A stretch of 56,004 nucleotides of DNA from Paulinella micropora (taxonomy: Eukaryota; Cercozoa; Imbricatea; Euglyphida). The notes beneath the pieces were generated by a model. It searched no databases and was not told the DNA's origin. It saw only the letters and a list, made by a program, of their open reading frames with translations. This document shows positions 34,939 through 44,334 of the stretch, piece by piece. How positions within the stretch are numbered: position 1 is the stretch's first letter; each line of letters starts with the position of its first letter. The stretch is taken from positions 99,387 to 155,390 of the forward strand of contig BJOX01000066.1 of assembly GCA_009731375.1 (NCBI GenBank). Direction: 5' to 3'. Position numbers and translations under genes: made by a program.

Positions 34939-35170
34939 GTGCCTCTCTGTCAATGGCTGATGCATTTCTGCACATGCGCCTCCATCGTCTCACCTGTGAG
35001 GGGAGTACGAAGAATTGACGATAAGCTCTAATGACACCCCCGCAAGGGCAGTTCCAACACTTCCAGACGGACCGGTATGTTCAATGAAAATACTGGTGGC
35101 ACCGACGGGAATCGAACTGGCGACAGGGCCCAGATGGTAGAACTTGACCACTGGGCTATCACGGTGTCCA
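34939..35170 (-). mobile_element. tRNA-derived SINE, family A, full copy (minus)
   Basis: Read on the minus strand: TGGACACCGTGATAGCCC head with A box TAGCCCAGTGG and B box AGTTCGATTCC, then a ~160-bp body ending in CATTGACAGAGAGGCAC and an (ATT)n tail. An AAT/ATT array lies on both sides. The same unit recurs at 35771, 53289, 53771, 54344 and 55770. Confidence 0.85.
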
Positions 35171-35175
35171 TTTTA

Positions 35176-35220
<45 letters not shown>

Positions 35221-35261
35221 GTAAATAATAATAATAATAATAATATTTACTATATCTGAGG
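35171..35261. repeat. (AAT)n array between two SINEs
   Basis: AAT/ATA units join SINE A to repeat B. Confidence 0.85.
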
Positions 35262-35519
35262 CGTACTGATGCAGCTAATGGCATATCCTCAACGGACATA
35301 AGCCTCCAATACCCTTGTTCGAGGTCCTCCACCCCCCACCAGTGTCAGTCTCTCGCCTGATGATCGGGGCCACAGATGGAGCTACTGATGGAAAGACTGC
35401 ACTAAGCAGAGGTTATTCCGCAGTCCCAGCAACCTCTTGCAAGACGTCACCGAATGTGCAAGTGCATACACCAAGCGCGGTTGCTAGAGCTGCCTCGAAA
35501 CCCCACCCATAACAATCTG
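35262..35519 (-). mobile_element. Short interspersed repeat, family B (minus, cut by gap)
   Basis: The first ~150 bp are the reverse complement of 55289-55453 (CTGAGGCGTACTGATGCAGC, GCATATCCTCAACGGACATA). Both copies abut an ATT/AAT array on the side after CAGATATAG, which looks like a 3' tail. No A or B box is visible in the part present. The remainder is hidden in the N gap. Confidence 0.6.
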
Positions 35520-35698
35520 NNNNNNNNNNNNNNNNNNNNNNNNNNNNNNNNNNNNNNNNNNNNNNNNNNNNNNNNNNNNNNNNNNNNNNNNNNNNNNNNN
35601 NNNNNNNNNNNNNNNNNNNNNNNNNNNNNNNNNNNNNNNNNNNNNNNNNNNNNNNNNNNNNNNNNNNNNNNNNNNNNNNNNNNNNNNNNNNNNNNNNN
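35520..35698. other. Assembly gap (179 N)
   Basis: The gap falls inside the repeat B/SINE cluster. Confidence 0.95.
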
Positions 35699-35770
35699 CC
35701 AATAATAATAATAATAATAATAATGATAATAATAATAATAGTAATAATAATAATAATAGTAATAATAATA

Positions 35771-36037
35771 GTGCTTCTCTGTCAATGGCTGATGCATTTC
35801 TGCACATGCGCCTCCATCGTCTCACCCGTAAGGGGAGTACGAAGAATTGACGATAAGCTCTAATGACACCCCCGCAAGGGCAGTTCCAACACTTCCAGAC
35901 GGGCCGGTATGTTCAATGAAAATACTGGTCCAGACGGATCGGTATGTTCAATGAAAATACTGGTGGCACCGACGGGAATCGAACTGGCGACAGGGCCCAG
36001 ATGGTAGAACTTGACCACTGGGCTATCACGGTGTCCA
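35771..36037 (-). mobile_element. tRNA-derived SINE, family A (minus), with internal duplication
   Basis: Same layout as 34939-35170, but about 35 bp (CAGACGG-CGGTATGTTCAATG through AATACTGG) are tandemly duplicated at 35897-35963, making the copy longer. It is flanked by AAT repeats. Confidence 0.85.
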
Positions 36038-36083
36038 GTAGTAATAATAATAATGATAATAATAATGCTACTACTACTAACTA

Positions 36084-36336
36084 AAAGGAAATAGCGACAC
36101 TACCTTCCTTCTTTCCTTTCATTCATTCCTCTTGTTTCTTGCTTCCTTTCCTACCTTTCTTGTGTCTTCTTTTCTTTCTTCCTTCTTCGAAATTCCCTTC
36201 GCTTCGCTTATACTTTTTTGCTTGCTTGCAGAGCATACGTCGGGCGCTTCAGCTCTGCCAAATAAGCAAGTCGCATCCAGGCTTGCAAGTCTGGGTCTTA
36301 TGCTTCACAGAATATAAGCAATTATATATAAATATA
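36084..36336 (+). other. Pyrimidine-rich tract with a candidate exon (36232 onward)
   Basis: CTTTCCTT-rich DNA ends in TTGCTTGCTTGCAG (36231), a good acceptor. A frame then reads HTSGASALPNKQVASRLASL. A donor at CTGG|GTCTTA would join in phase to the BRCT exon at 44634. The TIR element starts ~40 bp downstream at 36337. The exon call is tentative. Confidence 0.3.
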
Positions 36337-36734
36337 TACATATTGATATAATTGCATAATTTACGATATGCCTGAACGACCAGTTGCATTTTTATCTCTG
36401 GCGGCCCGACCCTGCAAGAATTGTATTTTTGTACCTGCGGACAGGCGGATAACCATTGCCTTTTTGTGCATGCAAAGTGGCATTTGTTGCACGGCCGGCC
36501 CGGACTACGCAAAATGGTATTTCATGCGAAATCAGTATTTGTTACATAGCCGGCCCGAAGCAAGAAAAGTGAAATTTTAGCTAAGGTGGGGCTGGCAAGT
36601 GGCACCTGTCAGAACCGTGACACGAAGAGTATAGTGTGGCGTAACGGTCGACATGTCATGGTTCTGACAAGTGGCACCGGTGGCACCTGCCAGAACCATG
36701 ACAAGTATAGTATAGTGGAGCGTAACTGTCGACA
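36337..36734 (+). repeat. Left terminal inverted repeat
   Basis: The outer part TACATATTGATATAATT pairs with AATTATATCAATATGTA at 44544-44560. GCCTGAACGACC, TGGCGGCCCGACC and the ~150 bp from CTAAGGTGGGGCTGGC (36580) to GTCGACA match the right end with few mismatches. An extra ~100 bp around 36420-36570, rich in GGCCGGCCCG and GCCTTTTTGTGC copies, explains the length difference. Confidence 0.85.
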
Positions 36735-37530
36735 TGTCATGGTTCTGGCAGGTGGCACCAACCCCGGAAAAAAGGGAGAGGGGGGGCCAGCCACTGTGCC
36801 TTGGCATCTAGTACTGGGTGCCACCTGCCAGAACAGTGACACGTACAGTATAGTGGAGAGTAAAGGCCAAGGTGTGGGGTTCTGACACAGTGGCTCCTGT
36901 GGCACTTGCAAGAACACTGACACGTAACAGTATAGTGGGAGTAACGGCTGAGGTGTGGGGTTCTGACAGGGTGGCACCACCAGAGGGAAAAAAGATGAGA
37001 GGAAGGGGGGGAGGGGAGGGGGGGTGGGCGCCACTGTGCTGTGGCATTTAGTCAAGATGCCATAGCACAATTGCTGCATCCCCCCCTTCCCTCTCTTTTT
37101 CTGTTGGTGGTGGCACCTGCCAGAACCGTGACACGTAAGAGTATGTTGGAGAGTAACTGCCAAAGTGTGAGGTTCTGACTGACTGGCACCGGTGGCACCT
37201 GCCAGAACCCCTACACGTACGAGTATGGTGGGGAGTAACGGTCGAGGTGTGGGTGTTCTGACAAAGTGGCTCTGTTGACACCTGTCAGAACAGGGTCATC
37301 TAGTTTATTTTATATGGTAATTTGAATTTCGACATGTGTGGGTTCTGACAGGGGCACCAGCCACCAGAAATTTCTGGGTTGCGGGGTGAGGGGGGGGGGG
37401 ATGCCGCTACCGGGGTACTGACAAAGGGGCGGCCGATGGCACCTGCCAGAATTGTGACATGTAGGGATATAGAGGACAGTAACGGGGTGGGAGTTGGCAG
37501 TTCTGACCAAGGGTGGCACCGCTCAGGGAG
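36735..37530. repeat. Left subterminal repeats with paired CTGCCAGAAC / GGTTCTGACA motifs
   Basis: At least six degenerate ~100-bp units extend the inner TIR motif: TGGCACCTGCCAGAAC, CACGTA-AGTATA, GGAG-GTAACGG, then GGTTCTGACA and GTGGCACC. Each unit is itself a short inverted repeat. G-rich spacers (GGGAAAAAAG-AGGGGGGG) separate them. Only about two units are present on the right. Confidence 0.7.
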
Positions 37531-37980
37531 CAAAAGGGGTGCAAAAGGAGAAAAACTGGATTTTTGGCATGCGTCCCGAGGGTTCCCTAATCTAGTATAT
37601 ATATTCTAATAGCCTGCATCGAGAGGAATCTAACTCAACAAAAATTACGTGGAAAGCTTCAAGATTAGCAGAGATAGACGCTTGCAAAGTTTTGGGTGAA
37701 AAAGACTAGATTTTTCCGGTGTGCGGTGGCTGGTGGGGAAAAGTGGCAATAGCCAAAAATCATACGTGGAAATTTAGGACCCGCCAAGTAAGGATGACGT
37801 GGCATGAGCCCTTACGATTTTTGGCGACAGTGTCGGCGTCAGAACCCGAGTTCAGCTGAACTTGGGAAGCGGGCAGCTGACAGGAACAGACCCCTTGATG
37901 TTTTTAGACATGTTTGCAGGTTTATGGTGCTATATGTATATATATTTAGATAGCCTGCATCGAGATGAACACGAATCACT

Positions 37981-38013
<33 letters not shown>

Positions 38014-38400
38014 TGCGCCTAGATTAGCTGTAAACTGTCACTTGGAAAAATGGGGTCGGCCCCATTTTTCCTGTTTTTTGGCCAAGTTTTTGGGACACAC
38101 ACCGAGTGTTCCCAGATGGTTTGAATATATATTTAGATATCCCGCATCACGTGGAAGCTAATGCAACAAAAATTTCACAAAATATCATAGATTAGCTGCA
38201 AACAGTCACTTGGAAAAATAGGGTCAGCCCCATTTTTCAGGTTTTTTGGCCAAGTTTTTGGGACGCGCCCCGAGGGTTGCCTGACCTCAAATATATATAT
38301 TTAGATAGCTCGCGTCACGAGGAAGCTAACGCAACAAAAAAATTACGCCTAAATCTCCGAGATTAGCTGAGATAGACTCTTGCGAAGTTGGGTGTTTTCA
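37531..38400. repeat. Degenerate ~165-350-bp repeats (TTTAGATAGCCTGCATC ... AGATTAGCTG)
   Basis: Four related units start near 37594, 37930, 38130 and 38296 with TATATATTTAGATAGCC-GCATC. They run through GAAGCTAA-GCAACAAAAATT to GATTAGCTGAGATAGAC. The strings CCATTTTTC and GGCCAAGTTTTTGGGAC occur twice. An (AC)n lies at 37983. No gene is seen. Confidence 0.65.
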
Positions 38401-38568
38401 TCGCATGTGTGTATGTGTATGTGTGGCAGTGTATATGACTTTGCTGGAACTTGCGTACGGAGCTGGGTCCGACCGCGCGGCAAGGAGGACAGTCTCGACG
38501 GGGGACCAAGGCCAGAGCCAGCGCCCGCGTCTGAGAGTGACTTCGTTCGCCGAGGGGGCGCTGCGTCC

Positions 38569-39551
38569 ATGGGTATAGCTAGCTCAGCAGGCATGCCCAT
38601 GGGCACAGACGACCGTCTCGGCGACGCTGCTCGCACTCAGCCACTGCCTGTGCCAGCGCCCACGGGACAGAACGACGGCAGCGACGAGGAGGACGACGAA
38701 GAGGACGAGGAGGACATCGACATCCTGATTATCGACCCGCGACCGCCATCGCCGCTACCGACTACTACACCGCCGCCACCGCCCGCCCCAGAGGAGGAGA
38801 GGCATACCAAGCGACGCTGCCTGCATGCCCCGACTGGCGAAAGCTACCGCTATTGCGAGCTCCGGCGGGCTACGGAACGGGAAAAGAAGCTATATGGCTG
38901 GGAGGAGAGCGACGGGCCCGCGATCAAGGTGGTCTGGCAGGACCTCGGGACCAAGCGCAGCAGCCGCTGGACTACGTGCTGGCGTGGAAGCAGGAGGATG
39001 GCCCCTACGCGGATGAGCACTGGCGCCGTACGATCATGGCGGATGTCATGGGCAAGGACACGCCGTACAGGCAGGTCGGTGACTCTAGCGCTGTGCAGCG
39101 TGCCGGAGCCTGCTCAGCAGGCACGGCCGTGGCACAGCGCTTCCGCCTCGATCAGCCGTACGCGTGCTTGGCCATGGCCTTGTTCAACCTGTGCAACGCC
39201 CCGAAGCGCTACAAGGAAAAACTCAGGTCGGAATTCAAGAAGTCAGTCGATTGCTACACAGTCTTCTTCGAGTACCTCAACACGTTGGAGGAGCAAGTGC
39301 AGTCGTTGGCTACATTCTCCCGCGAGCCCATGGTCAAGCGCGGCACCCGCTGGCTATTCGACTGGACCGCGCCGCTCGGCATCCTCGTCTACGGCGGCCA
39401 CGCCTACGGCATCGACCCCGCGCGGAAGCTGGTGTTCGACTGCAAGTCCAAAGTGGCCAGGCCGCTGACCGACCTCGAGGCCCTGAGCGTCCACGGCTCC
39501 AACACCTCATACGAGTGGCTGACCGTCACGCCACTCGGGGACAGACATTGA
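38569..39551 (+). pseudogene. ORF A: unknown protein with acidic N-terminus (frameshifted)
   Basis: The first in-frame ATG is 38569 (MGIASSAGMPMG), although the frame is open upstream from about 38380. The N-terminal ~110 residues are disordered, with an acidic block (GSDEEDDEEDEEDIDILIID) followed by Pro-rich sequence. At ~38955 (AAGCGCAGCAGCCGC) coding sense moves to another frame, which runs to TGA 39549-39551 (LDYVLAWKQEDGPYADEHW, YACLAMALFNLCNAPKRY, GTRWLFDWTAPLGILVYGG). No family is recognised. AATAAA lies at 39568. It faces ORF B tail to tail. An intron instead of a frameshift is possible but no good sites are seen. Confidence 0.5.
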
Positions 39552-39672
39552 CGGCAGGGTCTTTATTAATAAAATATGATTTTGTAAAGTAATTAAAATG
39601 GATTGTTCTCTTGATACTGTTATTGAATTAGAAGTTTAGACAAGTACGATTGTTTTAATCATATGCACAATT

Positions 39673-40632
39673 TTAACTCCTAGCAAAAGATTGCATGCGA
39701 ACCAAGAAGTGCCACTCGTTAGTGGGTGGCGGTCCTTGGGGAATCGAATGGAAAGAGTTCAGACGGTGTGCCACGTGTTCGAAAACCGCTTTGAGCCCCG
39801 CGTTCAGGCGAAGTTCGGCAAAGGTCCAGTACATGCGCATGTAGCTGATCATTAACTGCATGTTGTATGGTGTCCAACCTCCTGCTGTGGCGTGTAGCGT
39901 AAACACGTTTGCGACATTGTCACATGTAGAGCACCTCTGCAGCCAGTCCGCGGCTACCGCTTCCTTGAAGACGGGGTTGCCGTACAGCGCTCGTGCATCT
40001 TCTGACTGCACCATCGTCCAGTACGCGTGCTCATGTAGCGTGAACCTCGCCGCCATCAGGATTCCGATCGTGTCAAGTTGTTCGCGGGTACCGTTAGTCA
40101 ACGTGCCAGCGGGCAAAGGATCATAACAAACAGCTGATTCGAGGTAAGAGCAAACTATATTAGCCAGCTCAGGTATCAGGTAAGGCGCAGGCGTAATCGG
40201 TGCAGCGTGCGGCAGAAGCAAGAGCTCTGCAACCTCGCCAGGAGTTCTCCAGTCTCCGTTCAGAATGTTCAAGTCTAGTATAGATAGAATCCTCTCGCCA
40301 GGGCGGGCTGTGGGGTCCATCCATAGCACATTGGCAAATTTCAGGTCTCGTTTGCTGGGGTCTTGGCCTATTCTAATGGACGCCAGTAGCATCCGTCTGG
40401 TACTATTGCCGTTCGCCACCTAGCGGGTTTCCTGTATGAGCGCGTCCAGTCCCGCCTGGTCGGACGGTGGTGCCGCCGACCGTCGCGCCAGCGTCACCAA
40501 GGTGAACGGGGCTCGGACGCTGGATGCGGTGGAAGGGCTGGTCGTGCGGACGAACGCGGTGATGAGTGGTTGGCCTGTCAGCCGTCGGCGCTTGGCGGTA
40601 CGGTCGTGTCGGTCGTCTCCTTGTCTGCGCAT
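39673..40632 (-). pseudogene. ORF B: unknown protein, interrupted by one in-frame TAG
   Basis: On the minus strand an ATG at 40632 opens a frame that meets TAG at 40422-40420 and then continues open for 248 codons to 39673, so a ~319-residue product is interrupted once. The N-terminus is basic (TAKRRRLTG) and followed by QPLITAFV, which resembles a PCNA-interacting box except for its last residue. The rest (ANVLWMDPTARPGERILSIL, WLQRCSTCDNVANVFTLHA, MQLMISYMRMYWTFAELRL) is globular-looking but unknown. It is transcribed divergently from the polymerase, with the iterons between. Confidence 0.5.
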
Positions 40633-40734
40633 TTGGGTGGTACTTGGGTCCTTGGATTATGAGTGCTGGACTAGCAGTCAGTCGCGTGTCCTTGCCCAGG
40701 GCACGCGCCCGCTGCCTTTATGTCCCTGGGCGTC

Positions 40735-40825
40735 GTGATATGGCCGAAATATCGTGATACGATCAAAAAAGGTAGTGATATGGTACAAAAAGGCAGTAGC
40801 GAGGAACAAAAAGGCAGTGATATGG
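40735..40825. promoter_or_regulatory. Iteron array (five ~21-bp repeats), candidate origin or divergent promoter
   Basis: GTGATATGG-type cores start at 40735, 40754, 40775, 40796 (degenerate GTAGCGAGG) and 40817, spaced 19, 21, 21 and 21 bp. Three are preceded by CAAAAAGGCA or CAAAAAAGGTA. Related CAAAAAGGCA and GAAAAAGGCAGCGATACG strings lie in the right TIR, with GCCTTTTTGTGC in the left. The position between divergent genes and the presence of a UL9-like helicase suggest origin recognition. This is inference. Confidence 0.5.
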
Positions 40826-40997
40826 CTGTATGTGTATGGCCTGCATCTGGTCCCGGCGCACCAGTGAATTTCTAGAAGACCGTTACGGTCAGACGGACGG
40901 TACCCTTGCGACCCGCAGAACACTCGAGTTTTGCTCGAGTGAAAGTGGTCGCAGCCGGAACTAAGCCATTGCAATTTTTACTTACCGCTTTTTGAGG

Positions 40998-41297
40998 CTG
41001 AATTCCCGGGAAGATACCGCGCCGCAAAACACGTGAAGTTCCTGGTCGAGCACGACATCTTTTTTTGTAGGTACCTACATGCAGGAGCAAGAGACTGGCA
41101 ATCAATAACGCCCGTCACCGCCACCGACAGCGACGACGAAGAAAGCATCGCCCTGCAGTCCCTGCGAGCTAGGGCCCGTCGCAAGAGAAGGGGCGCGCAA
41201 CAAGCAGCGGGCGGCCACGGGCGGCGAAGCAGAGGAGTGCGACAGCGAGCCGCCGAGCCCGGTCCAGGCTGCCAGCGACGACGAATCTGCCGACTAG
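40998..41297 (+). pseudogene. Polymerase N-terminal region, broken
   Basis: Coding-like pieces occur in two frames: AEFPGRYRAAKHVKFLVEHD then TPVTATDSDDEESIALQSLR in one, and NKQRAATGGEAEECDSEPPS in another. An in-frame TAG at 41295-41297 follows, just before the conserved polymerase part. A frameshift near 41180 plus the TAG, or an unrecognised intron (GTAGGTACCTACATGCAG near 41068), would explain this. Confidence 0.4.
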
Positions 41298-42209
41298 AAG
41301 ACGGTGGTCGCTGGCAAGGACAAAACCAAGAAGGAAGCGGTGTACAGGTTCTACGAGCTACTGGACCTGCACGCAGTCCGTGGCCTACTAGCCGAGCCTC
41401 GCCTGGCGCCTGCTTACAAGCACTTGCTGGACTGCATGCAGAAGGAGGTGATCGAGAACGGGGGCTACTGCGTCGATTACCGCTACGGCAAGGGCACCCA
41501 GAGCGGTCGGGCCTACGCCACGACGGGGATGCAGAATGCACCGGCTGCCCTGCGCCGCCTGGCCCTGCCAGCGTTCTGCAAGGAGGTCGACATCAACAAC
41601 AGCGTGCCTGTGTTCTTGCTGTGGCTGGCGGAAAGCCTGGCTGGGGACCCGGCCCCTCTGGGTGCGCTGCGCGAGCTCGTAGAGAAGCGAGAAGAGTGCC
41701 TGCGTGAGACTGCCGAAATCCTCGGGATGACAAGGGACAGCGCCAAGGAGGCACTTCTCAAGGTCTTGCACTGCGGGGACCTGGTGGGCCTGCCGCCATG
41801 CCGTTTTGCCCAGCGGCTGCGCCACTCGGTCGCATACGCGATCTCTGAACTCAAGCCGCATTTTAGGAAGGCGTGGGACTTCTGCGAGAAGAGGCGCAAG
41901 CTGGGCTGGGACCACGTCAGGCGGATTAACTACAAAAACGCCGAAGGGGCGTTTGTGCACTTTGTGACTACTCGCTACGAGGCGAAGGTCATGTCCCGTG
42001 CAATGACTTTTTTTCGGGACAAGGGCTGCGAGACGATCTGCCTGCGCCACGACTCGCTCATAATCGAAGACAAGCAAGACGTGGTGGACGAGGCGGCGCT
42101 CCGTGAGCTGGCGGAGTTCTGCGTTGCGAAGGACTACGGCGAGGCAGAAACGAGGCCCCAGGGCCGCAAGGGCCTCACGAGGCTATCCAAGCTCACTAGG
42201 CTCGGCTGA
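41298..42209 (+). CDS. Family-A/TVpol-like DNA polymerase
   Basis: Residues are numbered from 41304, which is a GTG and not a proven start. Motifs in order: GRAYATTGMQ (68-77) before motif A VDINNSVPVFLL (Asp96, the D-x2-N-x2-P form); then VEKREECLRETAE and motif B SAKEALLKVLHCG (Lys148); then NAEGAFVHF, a conserved Glu (YEAKVMSRAM), and motif C LRHDSLIIED (His249-Asp250). This motif set is that of the pol A-superfamily branch found in mobile elements, virophages and some algal replicons (TVpol), which copy their own DNA. The frame is intact to TGA 42207-42209. The helicase ATG follows 13 bp later. Confidence 0.7.
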   Translation, partial: KTVVAGKDKTKKEAVYRFYELLDLHAVRGLLAEPRLAPAYKHLLDCMQKEVIENGGYCVDYRYGKGTQSGRAYATTGMQNAPAALRRLALPAFCKEVDINNSVPVFLLWLAESLAGDPAPLGALRELVEKREECLRETAEILGMTRDSAKEALLKVLHCGDLVGLPPCRFAQRLRHSVAYAISELKPHFRKAWDFCEKRRKLGWDHVRRINYKNAEGAFVHFVTTRYEAKVMSRAMTFFRDKGCETICLRHDSLIIEDKQDVVDEAALRELAEFCVAKDYGEAETRPQGRKGLTRLSKLTRLG

Positions 42210-42221
42210 AAGTGCAGTCCC

Positions 42222-44334
42222 ATGGTCGCGCAGGACGGCGACCGCGAAAAGCTGCTGGAGGCGGAGGACGAAGGCTCGCCGGCGGAACAGACAGGCTTTG
42301 AGAATACCAAAATCTACAGGACACGGGAGGACGTGTACAAGGACGAGTTTATGCACCCGGTTAGCTTCGACGAGTTCCGCTACCAGCTGGTGAACGCCAT
42401 CACTGGACTAGGTAAATCGCACGCCTCCCGACAAGTCATCTTGGATCTGCTGCACGAGCACCCAGAAGCTAGGGTCTGCATAGTGACTGGCCGGCGGACA
42501 CAGGCGTCTTGTGTCAATGGCGATCTGTCCTCTTTTTTGCGCGAGAACGATATCGAAGTGACCACGCTAGCCAACTACATAGACGCACCGAGGGACGCTG
42601 ACAGCGGCCTGTCCCAGCACCAACAAATCATCGTGCAGTACGAGTCCCTGCACCGGCTGGCGGTCTACCAAGGCGGCGCAAGGACGTTGATTAGCTACAA
42701 CTTCCTTATTCTGGACGAGTTCAGGCTGCTGTCCGACCAGCGGGTCTCGATGCAGACGAACCGCTGGAACTTGCGCGAGAACAACGCAATCTACGAAAAG
42801 CTTGCAAGGATACCCCGCGCGTGCTGGTGATGGACAAGGACCTCAATTCTGATTCTACGTGCTACGACTTCTTTGTGGGCGCCGAAGGGATCGCGAAGCA
42901 AGCCGAGGTACAGTTCCATGACTACCGCTACGTGCCGCCGCACCTTAGGCGCAATATCAAGGTCGTGGGCAGGCTCGGGGAGTGGCTGGAGAAGCTGCGA
43001 ACGAACCTGCGAGAAGGGAAGAAGACGCTCGTGCCCTGCCGTTCCAACCGCGAAGCAATGGCTATTTACGACATGTTCGTGGCGGCCGGCGACGCCCCGG
43101 AGAGGCCAGACGCCAAAGGGAAAAGGGTACAGACGAGAGAAGACGGCAAGGACGAGGAGGTAGACCCGACCTGGGCTCGAGGGGCTAAGGTGCGGATCCT
43201 GACTGCCCAGACCCCTCCGCTAGAGTCTCAGGCGATGTTATCCAACATCAACAACCTTTTCAGGCCCTGGATGCCGGATGACTACATATTTGGCTGCATG
43301 ATACTGATCTACACGAGCTCGCTGTGCGTTGCGGCCGACTTACAGGACCAGATCGAATGATGATGCACTGCGCGAACGGGACAGGCATCACCAAGGGAGG
43401 TCCGCCTGCCAGGATTCTTTGGCAGATGGTCATGCGCGCGCGCCGTGTGCTGGACAACACCATCTACTGCTATTTCGGCGAGAAATTGCGGCCACCTCCC
43501 GTACGCTCTGGCGAGGCGTCTGTGCGGCCGTGGAAGCACGAAGGAGTGTACCGGGAGCTGATCAAGAATTTCAACGAGAAGAGACAGCAGATACGGAAAG
43601 TGACACTCCGTGCTAATCACAGGGACAAAGACAGCATATACTTGATGATAGACGTCGGCCTCAGGTGGAGGGATATCGTCGACGCCAGCGGCAGAAAGCT
43701 GTACTCAGTCAAAGTGAATTCCAATCTCGTGGAATGCCTCCTGGCGCGCAAGACAGAAGTGGAGCACAACCGGAACGAGCTTGTGTTCTACCAGTTTGTG
43801 CGCGGGCACCCGCTGGTTATGCCGGAGCCTCCGCCAGAGGAACAGCTGCGGAAGGCACTCGACGAGCTGAGGCAGCCGGCCAGTGATCCAGTCGTGGAGT
43901 CAAAGCAAACAAAAGCGCAAGACGAACTGACCGAAGTCCGCGAGTGCGTGGGCGACGAGCTTCAGTTCGTGTTATCCCAGGAGATCAAGTGGGCGGACCT
44001 CGGGTGTGCGTCTGGTGCCCAGAAGCGCATGAAGGAGATTGAGCACACAAAGGTCACCAAACGGAAGAACAGACAAGTAGAACTGGAAGTGCTAGGAACA
44101 CTGCGGCTCTACCCCGGCTACCTGCACGTCATGCGCGAACTGGCACTGAGTGGCAAAGTCGTTCCCGCGAGCACATTGCTTGAACAGTACAAGGCCATGC
44201 GCAAACACCGCCGCGCCCTGCGCCTGATGCAAGTGGCACTGTCTCCGGTTGCAAGTGTCGACCGTTACGCTCCACTATACTATACTTGTCATGGTTCTGG
44301 CAGGTGCCACCGGTGCCACTTGTCAGAACCATGA
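42222..44334 (+). pseudogene. UL9/origin-binding-protein-like SF2 helicase (two frameshifts)
   Basis: The ATG is at 42222. Walker A is NAITGLGKSHAS (G62-x-G64-K65-S66). VQYESLHRL (138-146) and Walker B FLILDEFRLL (Asp165-Glu166) follow. This set, with the Q-x-E-S-L box, is diagnostic of herpes UL9-type origin-binding helicases. At ~42815 the frame shifts (stop TGA 42828-42830) to RVLVMDKDLNSD and then YIFGCMILIYTSSL. At ~43340 it shifts again to RILWQMVMRARRVLDNTIYCYF, which holds the motif VI Q-M-x3-R-x-R. The C-terminal ~250 residues are unassigned, and the stop lies inside the right TIR. With the polymerase it forms a replication module. Confidence 0.7.

Noticed and set aside
36586-37609. 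Short frames in the left end of the TIR element
   Set aside because: They follow the subterminal repeats in several frames and both strands and show no domain.
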